Origin: Bdellovibrionaceae bacterium UBA3535
GTDB taxonomy: Bacteria > Bdellovibrionota > Bdellovibrionia > Bdellovibrionales > UBA840
NCBI GenBank assembly: GCA_002376845.1
Contig: DFOS01000007.1
Span: 62,001 to 126,000, forward strand
Length of the DNA: 64,000 nt
Reading direction: 5' to 3'
In this document: positions 48,221-56,025 of the stretch, piece by piece
Layout: the number at the start of each line of letters is the position of its first letter
How positions within the stretch are numbered: the stretch's first letter is position 1
Notes under the pieces: generated by a model
What the model was told of the DNA's origin: nothing
Database searches by the model: none
Seen by the model: only the letters and a program-made list of their open reading frames with translations
Translations under genes and position numbers: made by a program

Positions 48221-48235
48221 ACAAAGAACGTGCCA
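48221..48235 (-). promoter_or_regulatory. RpoN-like promoter of the micropeptide gene
   Basis: TGGCACGTTCTTTGT: perfect -24 half TGGCACG; the -12 half is TTGT in place of TTGC. The GG-N10-G spacing holds. A GCCGATAT box (48190-48197) gives a possible sigma28 alternative, with a poor -35. A CTGGC-AAG-GCCAG hairpin lies at the predicted 5' end. Confidence 0.4.
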
Positions 48236-48296
48236 TAGGCATAGCTACCCTAACTTCATTTAGAGTTCCGAGATTCGAAAGAATGTCCGTAATTTT

Positions 48297-48812
48297 TTAA
48301 GCTTCCGCAGGCAAAATGCGAACCGCAAGATCCGTATTTTTGCTAGCACGCTGGTCGGTCATCGGACCTTGGACCAAACGCTGCTGCAGCTGCGAAAAGA
48401 TCGACTGGCGAATCGGCAGATCATTTTCTTGCAAAACGCATTGGCGCGCCTTTTTAGCAGGAATATGAATCACAATAGGGGCCTTCATATTGGCCGTCAT
48501 TTGCGTTGGATCTTCCGGTATGGTGATGATGGTGTAAACGCAGTAATTTTTCATCTCCGTCATACCCAGGCTTTCCATATCGCGCTTGGATAGCTTCACA
48601 CGATATTCCGCCAAAAATAATTCTGGCTCTAAAACAGGGAAAGCAATGTCGGGATTTTCACAAGATTGCAGCCAAGCAAAGATATCATCATCCGGGTCAT
48701 CTAGTAGCACAAACTTTTTTAGATCTTGAAAGCCAAGCAGCCCCTCATCAAAAGAAATGATATCACTTTCTTTGATTTCTATGGGCCCAAAACGAGTGGT
48801 TTGAATTTGCAT
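48297..48812 (-). CDS. fliW: Flagellar assembly factor FliW
   Basis: 171 residues. N-terminus MQIQTTRFGPIEIKESDIISFDEGLLGFQDLKKFVLL is the family start; LEPELFLAEYRVKLSK and CVYTIITIPEDPTQMTANMKAPIVIH follow. FliW binds CsrA non-competitively and relieves repression of flagellin translation, and binds flagellin itself. AAGGGGA precedes the ATG. It follows csrA by 143 nt, the usual pairing. The C-terminal 20 residues (GPMTDQRASKNTDLAV..) are extra. Confidence 0.95.
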   Translation of the reverse strand: MQIQTTRFGPIEIKESDIISFDEGLLGFQDLKKFVLLDDPDDDIFAWLQSCENPDIAFPVLEPELFLAEYRVKLSKRDMESLGMTEMKNYCVYTIITIPEDPTQMTANMKAPIVIHIPAKKARQCVLQENDLPIRQSIFSQLQQRLVQGPMTDQRASKNTDLAVRILPAEA

Positions 48813-48955
48813 AGACTCCCCTTAAAAAGGTACCTAATAATACGACACCACAGAGGGTGAAATCGGTCAATTTTTGTAACTAATATATATGCAACGAGTC
48901 TAAAGTCTAGTTATGCCTGCTGTATGTTTCTAAAACTAGCAAACACGGTCTTTTT

Positions 48956-49186
48956 TTAGTCGGGTTTCAGTAATTTTGCCACTTTTCTAGCGCGTTTGGA
49001 GTCCGTAGAGGCTGCCTCTTGGTTTTGGTTTTGAATGGCCTCGTAGACCTCAAGACGATGGATTTTGGTATCCTTAGGAGCTTCAATGCCCACTCGAACT
49101 TGTTTGCCTTTAATTTGGACAATGGTGATTTTGATGTGGTCGTCAATGGCAATACTTTCGCCGATTTTTCTTGTTAAGACTAACAT
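48956..49186 (-). CDS. csrA: Carbon storage regulator CsrA
   Basis: 76 residues. MLVLTRKIGESIAID..I.ITIVQIKGKQVRVGIEAPKDTKIHRLEVYEAIQ is complete with both RNA-contact residues, Leu4 and Arg44. CsrA binds GGA in mRNA leaders, blocking flagellin translation in several bacteria. The C-tail (about 53-76) is longer than in enteric CsrA, as in FliW-controlled CsrA. Located between flgL and fliW. Confidence 0.97.
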   Translation of the reverse strand: MLVLTRKIGESIAIDDHIKITIVQIKGKQVRVGIEAPKDTKIHRLEVYEAIQNQNQEAASTDSKRARKVAKLLKPD

Positions 49187-49275
49187 AAGATACCCTTCAA
49201 CATCCTGGTCAAAGCTGTTAATAACTGATCACAACCTAGCTTCGGCAGATCTTCGTTGAAGGTTTAGTATTTTTT

Positions 49276-50358
49276 TTAAGAAAGAAAGTCAAGAAGACTT
49301 GGTTGAATTAAGCGACCCGACGTTTGCAGAGTGGCTTGCAAGTTGCCCTCGGAGCGCTTGAGCTCACTATAGACTTTGAAGGCATCAGCATCTTCTTGCT
49401 GTGAAACTATTACACGATTGTCCAGCTTCAACTTCTCTAGCGACTCAAGATTTTTTTCCACCGTATTCATACGGGAACCAATTTGCGAACGAAGAGTTAC
49501 CACTTGCGAGCGAGCGATTTCTAAATCTTCAATGGCTTGCTGCACACCTCTTTTGTCTCCCGCTTCCAATGAAATTTGAAAGGATTTAAGAACATCCAAT
49601 ATATTGGTTCCACGGGCAAAGTTTGCCTCCTCGCGCTCCTTATCGCTAACGGGACGATTCTCTTGTTCGTGTTCCGGATGTAGGATCTCAATATTATTGA
49701 CCGAAGCTGGGCCGCGCAAAACCGGGGTGGGGTTTTTTGAATCCCCATCATAGAGCTCAATGGGATTCGACTCGATAGGACTAGTACCATCTACGGGTGT
49801 TGCCTGATAGTCCTCTCCTAGAAATACTTTTGAGCCCGGCAGATTTGCAGCCAAGTACTGCCCTTTTCGAACCTCCATCAAAATATCGCCACTATCCCCA
49901 TAGTAGTTACCGTTTTGATCAAATGGCTCACTCACCGTGCGAAATCCGCCAAATAAAAATTTATCACCAATTCTTCTATTGCCGATGGCCAAAGCGTCCG
50001 CAAAAAGTTGCCCCACTTCTCTGGCTACCATTCCCATAGACTGTGGACTGGAGCTAGGATCATTGGCCTGCGATAAAGCTAGCTCCTTAGCACGTACGTA
50101 TATATCTGTGAGCTCCGCTAAAGACTGCTCCGTAAAGTTTAAAAAGTTTTGTGCTTCTTGGTTGCTTTGCAGGAACTGCTCCACCGCCGATAAAGAGGTG
50201 CGTGCCTTTAAAACTTTGGCGGCAGCAACGGGATTGTCAGATGGCTTTAGCAGCGACTTACCCGTTGCAGCTTGGTCCGTAAGCTTCGACATATCTCCAC
50301 GATTGTCATTTAGACTTCGCGTAACCTGATTGAAATTCATTTTATCCGCAACGCGCAT
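49276..50358 (-). CDS. flgL: Hook-filament junction protein FlgL (HAP3)
   Basis: 360 residues from the ATG at 50358, which overlaps the flgK stop (TGATG). N-terminus MRVADKMNFNQVTRSLNDNRGDMSKLTDQAATGKSLLKPSDNP is typical for FlgL, and the C-terminal part (QSRIGSRMNTVEKNLE....QSGRLIQPSLLDFL) is also conserved. It joins hook to filament, above FlgK. AGAGG precedes the start. Confidence 0.95.
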   Translation of the reverse strand: MRVADKMNFNQVTRSLNDNRGDMSKLTDQAATGKSLLKPSDNPVAAAKVLKARTSLSAVEQFLQSNQEAQNFLNFTEQSLAELTDIYVRAKELALSQANDPSSSPQSMGMVAREVGQLFADALAIGNRRIGDKFLFGGFRTVSEPFDQNGNYYGDSGDILMEVRKGQYLAANLPGSKVFLGEDYQATPVDGTSPIESNPIELYDGDSKNPTPVLRGPASVNNIEILHPEHEQENRPVSDKEREEANFARGTNILDVLKSFQISLEAGDKRGVQQAIEDLEIARSQVVTLRSQIGSRMNTVEKNLESLEKLKLDNRVIVSQQEDADAFKVYSELKRSEGNLQATLQTSGRLIQPSLLDFLS

Positions 50359-51782
50359 CAATACCTCTTAATATTTAACACCGTATCCAGGAGCTCATCC
50401 GCTGTGCGAATCACCCTAGCCGATGCATCAAATGCTTTTTGCAATTCAATCATCTTTGTAGTCTCTTCATCTAAAGAAACGCCCGATATACTTTCTCGAA
50501 TATTTCCCAACTGCTGCACAATTTTGTCATGATGTTCGTGGCGCATATTGGCCTGCTTGGTTTCCACGGCCACTTCTCCCACCATGGAGTTGTAATATTC
50601 ATCTATGTTGGCACCGCCTTCAAACAGTTCACTATATTGAATGGCTGCAATTCTATGGGCTACACGGTTATCCCCCGGAGAACCAGGCTGGTAACCGGCT
50701 GAAATTCTACCTGGATCAATTTGTACGGTTTCATTTACGCGGATCTTTGCCGCAGCATCTTGCTGCTCAGGCATTAAGTCAAAAAACAAGATTCCGCTTT
50801 TGGAGTAGCGATCCACACCCTGAATGTGCGCCTTATTAACTTCATTGGCTATGGTAAAGGCTAACTTGTCATTTTTTTGCAAAAGATTTTCAATCACATT
50901 ATCCCGAATATGAAGGGCTCCACCAATTTTTCCTCTAGTAATCTGCTTGGTCATATTTACCGGCGCACCATGTTTGGTTGGATGAAGCAGAACCTCAACA
51001 TTTCCTTGACGAACAACACTGTCGCCGGTTCCCTCTCTTGCCGTTAACTTATAAGAATCATAACCACTAACTAAAATCCCCGTACTTCCCATCATTACCG
51101 TAACAATGCCTTCATCATTTTCGGCATATTTGATGTTTACCTTTTCCCCCAACTTTTTTAGAAGTAAGTTACGGCGATCTCGTTCGTCGTTGGCAGTTTG
51201 ATCCTGCAGCTCCACCATGGAGATTTCTTCGTTCAGAGCGGCTATCTCCTGGGTCATGGCATTGATTTCTTCTACCTCGGTTTTAATTTGGTAGTCCAAA
51301 TCCTTTTGCACATCACGCAACTGATTGTGGATTCGGCCAAAATCCTCCGAGAGAGCCACGGCCTTTTCCTTTACCAAGGTACGGATGGGCAAGCTTTCCG
51401 GCGAGTTGGCAAGCTCTCGAAAGGCATTAAAAAACTCCGAAACAAAGCGGTTTAGCCCCTTGTTTTGCTGCTCGTTGTAGATTTGCTCAATCCTAGCCAT
51501 GCCGTCAGCTTCAGACTGGTGCATACCTAGCTTTTGCGTTTCTTTCTCGATTTGCTTTTCTAGATAATCATTACGAACACTCTCAAGAGCTGAGACCTGG
51601 GCGCCTGTTCCAACGCGTTTACCCTGCGAGCCCACCGGCTGTGAGTGAACAAAATCCACTCGCTGACGGGAGTAGCCCTCAGTCGAACGGTTGGCGATAT
51701 TGTGCGCCACCGTACGCAAGCCCAGTTGGCTATTTTGCATCGATCGTCGGCCTAAATCCATTAGGCTTCCAACTTTAGACAT
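50358..51782 (-). CDS. flgK: Hook-associated protein FlgK (HAP1)
   Basis: 474 residues. N-terminal MSKVGSLMDLGRRSMQNSQLGLRTVAHNIANRSTEGYSRQ is the rod/hook/filament family motif (NIAN..TxGYSRQ). The C-terminus SGVSLDEETTKMIELQKAFDASARVIRTADELLDTVLNI is the FlgK end. Central coiled regions. Exported through the flagellar type III system. It follows flgN by 11 nt. Confidence 0.96.
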   Translation of the reverse strand: MSKVGSLMDLGRRSMQNSQLGLRTVAHNIANRSTEGYSRQRVDFVHSQPVGSQGKRVGTGAQVSALESVRNDYLEKQIEKETQKLGMHQSEADGMARIEQIYNEQQNKGLNRFVSEFFNAFRELANSPESLPIRTLVKEKAVALSEDFGRIHNQLRDVQKDLDYQIKTEVEEINAMTQEIAALNEEISMVELQDQTANDERDRRNLLLKKLGEKVNIKYAENDEGIVTVMMGSTGILVSGYDSYKLTAREGTGDSVVRQGNVEVLLHPTKHGAPVNMTKQITRGKIGGALHIRDNVIENLLQKNDKLAFTIANEVNKAHIQGVDRYSKSGILFFDLMPEQQDAAAKIRVNETVQIDPGRISAGYQPGSPGDNRVAHRIAAIQYSELFEGGANIDEYYNSMVGEVAVETKQANMRHEHHDKIVQQLGNIRESISGVSLDEETTKMIELQKAFDASARVIRTADELLDTVLNIKRY

Positions 51783-51793
51783 CCTGTCTCCCG

Positions 51794-52291
51794 TTAGACT
51801 TTTTTACTTAAAAGATGTTCCACCTGGTCCCCACTTTTTTTGGAACCTTTGTTCTGGTAGACATCAGTTGTTTGCAATGCATCCTTCATTGCATCAATGG
51901 TACTCTCAACACTTTCCAGCGCAGCACTGGCCATCATATTATTAATATCATTTTTCTCTTTAATATTGGTTAACAATGCCTCAAATGTACCCTTCCACGT
52001 CAAAAGAGTCTTGGCAGTGTCTTCATCTGTATACTGAGCTATTACGGAAAGACGTGCTTCTTCATTTAAATTCAGTTCTTTTGCTATTTCTTCACACAAC
52101 TTGACGCGCTTAAATTCCAATTCATCGATCTTATCAATGAACTTATATTTTGTATCTACTACCTTGCGTATTGCATCTGTATCGCTATTGGAAAGGTGCT
52201 CATACTCCTCATCTAGTACGTAGTACAAATCATTATAAAGTTTGTACTGTTGTTGCAAAAGAGAAAGAAGGCTTTGTAGATTTTTTTTCAT
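51794..52291 (-). CDS. flgN: FlgN-like export chaperone
   Basis: 165 residues, all helical, with a central DTKYKFIDKIDELEFKRVKLCEEIAKELNL that fits the FlgN family. FlgN carries FlgK and FlgL to the export gate and is normally encoded just before them, as here. One base separates it from the flgM stop. Low similarity is normal for this family. Confidence 0.8.
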   Translation of the reverse strand: MKKNLQSLLSLLQQQYKLYNDLYYVLDEEYEHLSNSDTDAIRKVVDTKYKFIDKIDELEFKRVKLCEEIAKELNLNEEARLSVIAQYTDEDTAKTLLTWKGTFEALLTNIKEKNDINNMMASAALESVESTIDAMKDALQTTDVYQNKGSKKSGDQVEHLLSKKV

Positions 52292-52292
52292 C

Positions 52293-52613
52293 TTAGTTCT
52301 CTAATTTACCAATCTCCAACTCTTGATCCACCATACGATCCGCAATGGCCTGAGCGTCGATTTTATATTTACCCGAATTGATTAGCTCACGAAATTTTTC
52401 CACCTTCGCTTGATCCACATCCGGAGCTTGCGTAGCAACTTGTTTGATTTTATTTATATCTTGTGCACGCTGAGAAACATTGATCTTCGCCGCATCGTGG
52501 GGATTCGCACCAATATTACTTCGGCTATCTAAAGCACCTGCTTTTGAACCTTTGTTCTCCGCCTTATTCAGATCTAAGCCCTTTGGATCCAGCCCTGTTG
52601 ATTTGATTTTCAT
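52293..52613 (-). CDS. flgM: Anti-sigma28 factor FlgM
   Basis: 106 residues with a disordered N-terminus and a C-terminal region (DQAKVEKFRELINSGKYKIDAQAIADRMVD) that is the sigma28-binding signature. FlgM is secreted when the hook is complete and so releases sigma28 to transcribe flagellins; the six sigma28 promoters found here are its targets. AGGAG lies 5-6 nt before the ATG. TACAAT (about 52638) could be its -10 box. First of flgM-flgN-flgK-flgL. Confidence 0.93.
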   Translation of the reverse strand: MKIKSTGLDPKGLDLNKAENKGSKAGALDSRSNIGANPHDAAKINVSQRAQDINKIKQVATQAPDVDQAKVEKFRELINSGKYKIDAQAIADRMVDQELEIGKLEN

Positions 52614-52742
52614 GGTTCTCCTCCCGAGAATTCTACTTCTATTGTACCATAATGAAACACTTAGATGAAAGCCAGAAAGAAGATTTTACCTGTTTGGAAA
52701 TAAAAACATAAGAATCTATGCTTTGGCATAGTCTAGGCCAGG

Positions 52743-54704
52743 CTAGTCCGTGCTGAAACCCATTTTTTGAAAGCCTTTATCTAGCGCCCTGTGATTAGAT
52801 TCTATATCTTGTACAAAACCATTTAAGGTTCTAGAAAGTATGCTGGGGACTTGCTCTGGCTTATCTACTAATTTCCCTATGCTTTTGGATAAAGTATCGC
52901 TGATATTGACAATGATTTCCTGATCAAGGCTCTTACCTTGTAGAACGATGGGGATATTGAGGGGTTTTCCTTTTTTTAGCCTCTTAAAAAAACTTTTTTG
53001 ATCGGCTGCGGACATATTTCTAATTACTTTATCTGCGGCAGGAAGATATTTGTTGGTTGATCTATAAAAGCCTGTGTATCTAGAAAAATTGTTATTTAGA
53101 TACTCCAAAACACTTTCTTCATAGTCACTAATGGAATCATCGCCTCGTGCAATCTGCCCGGATTCGACTTTACGAATTAATTCATTTCGCAATAACTTTA
53201 AATTGTACTGCATCTCGTAAGCATGTGTACTGACTTCATCCGCCGAAAAATAATTTTCATAGCCTTTCACATCTGTTGCAGAAAATCTATGGTCCTTCGG
53301 CGTAAAGCTTATTCCCGAGTAATTTATGCCACGTTTTACTTTGCTTTCCCTAACCGCATGACGAGCTTCATGTAGGATCACAGAATTTCTTATGGGATCG
53401 TCTGATATAAAAAAGTCCAAACGTGCAAAGCTCAGAGCTCCATGACCGACGGTATACATTCCACCATCAGGGCTATTCGAAAATTTAAAGGGATCCAAGT
53501 GAACTTTTTTAATTCCCCCTGCTTCTATTGGTTGCTTGCGGCCAAGCTTAGTTTGTATTTTTGACCATAGGTTATTAATTTCAGATTTTGACATTTTCGC
53601 ATTTCGGTTCCGCAAGAGTCTACCCATCAAATTGTTCAGCTCGGAGTCTTCTACCTCTAAGTATGGCACTTTTTTTACACCTGATCTTTTTTCTCTTTTG
53701 TTGGGAGTGCGAAACTTTTTTTTGGTTTTTACTCCGGATAAGCTAAGTGCCTCTTGCGCAAACTTGATATTATCATCTAGTAATTTCTTTATATTTTTAT
53801 CACTACTACTAATAACGCTGAGTTGATGAAGATTAGAATCATAGCTCTGCTTGAGTCGAGTGAACTTTGTAATATCCTCTTTTTCCAGTCTTTCTACGGC
53901 ATCTTTAGGCAACATATTTTGATTCAATTTCCCTTTACTCACTGCGAGTTTAAAGTCCTTATCCGTAAAATCCTCTACAGCCATTTTCCCCTTTTTAATA
54001 TCAATCAACTTGCCTACAATTTTAAAAAAAATGGCAGGTGGCACCATCATGGAAAATAGTATGTTACACGCCCGCTTAGTATAAGCCTCTGGGTTTAGAC
54101 AATCCATAACACTACTTTCTTTTTCGACAAGTTGCCAATAAATACTCTCCAGCGAACGCAAACCACTCATGACCTTTTCCACAAAGCGTTCACGGATATC
54201 TTCTTCCGTAACCATATGTACAACAAAATTTAAATTCTGCTTGGCCAATTGCAAACTTGTTTTACTAGCATTGGCTGCTGCATCCGTAAAAATATAGCTT
54301 AGAATTGGCTTAAGACTTTTTAGTAGCGACAGAGGGGCTGATCTTCCATGCTCTTTTATATAGGCAAGCATCTCATCCTTTGCAACAATCGCCCCTTCAA
54401 CGATGGCTTCTCCTCCTTTTTTCAAAAGCGAGCCTATATCAAATACAAAATCCTTCGTCGCTTCAGCAGTACCCTGAAAACACTTCGCTATGGACATGCG
54501 TTTTGATGTAGGAGCGTTCGGATCGCAACTTTTCCATTCTGCCTTAGGAAAACTAGCACATTGCTTTTGAAAATGCTTGGAGGCTTGGATACTTTCACAG
54601 ACTTGCTGTGAAGTAGTTTGTGTCGGTCCTGGCGTTGGCTTACAAAGCAAACATTGCTCATCGGCTTGTAGATGCAAGAAAGAGATAAAAAGAAATAGAA
54701 TCAC
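52743..54704 (-). CDS. Large secreted protein with HExxH metalloprotease-like motif
   Basis: 653 residues from a GTG. Signal peptide (ILFLFISFLHLQA), then a Cys-containing stretch (QCLLCKPTPGP) and a long helical part. HEARH near residue 445 (SVILHEARHAVRESK) is an HExxH zinc site, with a further Glu in ADEVSTHAYEMQYN about 35 residues on as a possible third ligand. A secreted or surface metallopeptidase is therefore possible. It sits between flgJ and flgM, an odd place for a protease, so it may serve passage of the flagellum, or prey entry. There is no recognised family and no clear ribosome-binding site. Confidence 0.55.
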   Translation of the reverse strand: MILFLFISFLHLQADEQCLLCKPTPGPTQTTSQQVCESIQASKHFQKQCASFPKAEWKSCDPNAPTSKRMSIAKCFQGTAEATKDFVFDIGSLLKKGGEAIVEGAIVAKDEMLAYIKEHGRSAPLSLLKSLKPILSYIFTDAAANASKTSLQLAKQNLNFVVHMVTEEDIRERFVEKVMSGLRSLESIYWQLVEKESSVMDCLNPEAYTKRACNILFSMMVPPAIFFKIVGKLIDIKKGKMAVEDFTDKDFKLAVSKGKLNQNMLPKDAVERLEKEDITKFTRLKQSYDSNLHQLSVISSSDKNIKKLLDDNIKFAQEALSLSGVKTKKKFRTPNKREKRSGVKKVPYLEVEDSELNNLMGRLLRNRNAKMSKSEINNLWSKIQTKLGRKQPIEAGGIKKVHLDPFKFSNSPDGGMYTVGHGALSFARLDFFISDDPIRNSVILHEARHAVRESKVKRGINYSGISFTPKDHRFSATDVKGYENYFSADEVSTHAYEMQYNLKLLRNELIRKVESGQIARGDDSISDYEESVLEYLNNNFSRYTGFYRSTNKYLPAADKVIRNMSAADQKSFFKRLKKGKPLNIPIVLQGKSLDQEIIVNISDTLSKSIGKLVDKPEQVPSILSRTLNGFVQDIESNHRALDKGFQKMGFSTD

Positions 54705-54771
54705 TATTATATGATACGCAATAGTTCACAAAGTCGGTAGAATATGTCAATTAGCCCTACGAAAGTAGGTC

Positions 54772-55209
54772 TTAACGAACATAGTTTTTAGCCTCAAAGT
54801 CTGTGAAGCAATATGATTTATGCCTTTTTCCTGTACAAGTAATTTGATACAAATTATTGCCTTTTAAAAATGAATATTCTTTAAAAATATACTTTTTGTT
54901 TTTTACGGAAAACTCTCCTTCAATCAGTATATTTGAGTCATTTCTTAGCCATCTGAGAATCTTGTATTGATCAACACCAATCTTTTTTAATTCCTCTAAC
55001 TTCTGCTTCTCATATTCCTTTTGAGAGAGTTCTCCAAAATCATTTATCCTAGATTTAGGATAGATAAGAAAGGATATTTTGGAATCTTTATAAGCGTATA
55101 CTCCTTGCGTTTTCATTTGCTGCACAATTTCCCAATTTGTATCGGGACGAAAAGGGGCATCCAATTCAGGACGAAGCAAAGCAGCAAAGGCAAATGAAAT
55201 TAGCAACAT
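54772..55209 (-). CDS. Small secreted hypothetical protein
   Basis: 145 residues. The N-terminal segment MLLISFAFAALL is a short signal. The mature part is beta-strand-rich with Cys near the C-terminus (ITCTGKRHKSYCF). Starts 3 nt after flgJ, so it belongs to the flagellar operon. It resembles nothing I know. It may be a periplasmic helper of the following 653-aa protein or of FlgJ. Confidence 0.5.
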   Translation of the reverse strand: MLLISFAFAALLRPELDAPFRPDTNWEIVQQMKTQGVYAYKDSKISFLIYPKSRINDFGELSQKEYEKQKLEELKKIGVDQYKILRWLRNDSNILIEGEFSVKNKKYIFKEYSFLKGNNLYQITCTGKRHKSYCFTDFEAKNYVR

Positions 55210-55212
55210 GGC

Positions 55213-55824
55213 TTAACTATAAATCTGCAAAAAGAAGTTGTCGAGTTCGGCATTGAGGATTTTCTCTCCTGCACGAAATTCCTCTTTCGTGGCAGAGAAG
55301 TTTCCCTCCCCTAGCAGGCGAGCCTTTAAGCCATTTTGAAAGGACATATCCACCACGGAGCGGCCTTCATGTTGAAACTGATTGATCACCTTTCCATCCC
55401 ACATGGCAGAGACCGGTGATTTTTCTTTCACGTTGATTTTAAATTCTTGTTTTTCAGGATCCGAATTCATCTGTTTGATTTGAAAATTCTTTTTTTCCTC
55501 AAGAGGCAAAGGCCCATGAATTTTTTGAATTTTATCCCCTAGTCCCATTTTTTCGCGCAATTGGTTGGCTATAAGATCCGACAAGCCGATACCACCTCTT
55601 CCGGTCCAAGCCTTCACATACTCTTGATCCAAATGGTTTTGGTAGATCTTTTCCCCCATAGTTGGCTTCGTAAGCTCACTATGGTCAATCGTCGAACGCA
55701 TGGACTTCACCATTTCATTTAAAAAATGCTGCTCATACATTTGAGCCGCTTTTTTTAGCTGGGCTTCTGCATCCTTTTGCGGCTGCATCTGTTGGAATTG
55801 CTTTATAGGAAGTACTTTTGTCAT
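55213..55824 (-). CDS. flgJ: FlgJ-like rod-binding protein with degenerate M23 tail
   Basis: 203 residues. Residues of about 18-110 are the FlgJ rod-binding domain (LKKAAQMYEQHFLNEMVKSMRST... TMGEKIYQNHLDQEYVKAWTGRGGIGLSDLIANQL). The C-terminal 70 residues (SPVSAMWDGKVINQFQHEGRSVVDMSFQNG.. EFRAGEKILNAE) resemble the beta-fold of an M23 (LytM) peptidase but lack the His and Asp metal ligands. The usual glucosaminidase domain is absent. No Shine-Dalgarno is visible before the ATG; a T-rich tract is instead. The GGA-rich RNA lies just upstream. Confidence 0.85.
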   Translation of the reverse strand: MTKVLPIKQFQQMQPQKDAEAQLKKAAQMYEQHFLNEMVKSMRSTIDHSELTKPTMGEKIYQNHLDQEYVKAWTGRGGIGLSDLIANQLREKMGLGDKIQKIHGPLPLEEKKNFQIKQMNSDPEKQEFKINVKEKSPVSAMWDGKVINQFQHEGRSVVDMSFQNGLKARLLGEGNFSATKEEFRAGEKILNAELDNFFLQIYS

Positions 55825-55861
55825 AATAATTTGAAGAAAAAAAGGTGGGGTACGGTGAGCC

Positions 55862-56016
55862 CGAGTATCCGTGCATCCTGCACTTTCACTCTCTTTGGGT
55901 TTGTCAGTCCTTGACCTTTAGACCCTTCACTGTTTCCTGCGAGAAACTTTGTCCGTCCTTCCATGGTCGTGATCTCTGACCCACTTTCCCCCGTTCAACA
56001 CCTCCATGTGTTGAAA
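55862..56016 (-). ncRNA. GGA-rich hairpin RNA, candidate CsrA-sequestering sRNA or leader
   Basis: Between the flgI stop and flgJ ATG (about 200 nt), the minus strand has nine GGA motifs within 138 nt (55868-56005). Hairpin 1 (55994-56015): 8-bp perfect stem TTCAACAC/GTGTTGAA, loop ATGGAG. Hairpin 2 (55903-55915): GTCA-AGGAC-TGAC. Hairpin 3 (55871-55883): GTGC-AGGAT-GCAC. A fourth, GTTTC-TCGCAG-GAAAC (55932-55947), has GGA at its border. GGA in loops is the CsrA recognition rule, and many copies on one RNA is the CsrB/RsmZ design. A T7 tract follows, but I see no strong terminator stem. No convincing promoter; the RNA may be cut from the flg transcript or be the flgJ leader. Confidence 0.45.
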
Positions 56017-56025
56017 ATTAATAAT

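Noticed and set aside
49937..50329. Open frame of 130 codons on the plus strand opposite flgL
   Set aside because: It lies fully inside flgL, is Ser/Leu-rich as antisense frames of helical genes are, and has no start signal.
55926..56001. 26-codon frame starting ATGGAGGTG in the flgI-flgJ gap
   Set aside because: The ATG lies in the hairpin loop with no Shine-Dalgarno, and the codons are unlike those of the neighbours; a structured RNA explains the region better.
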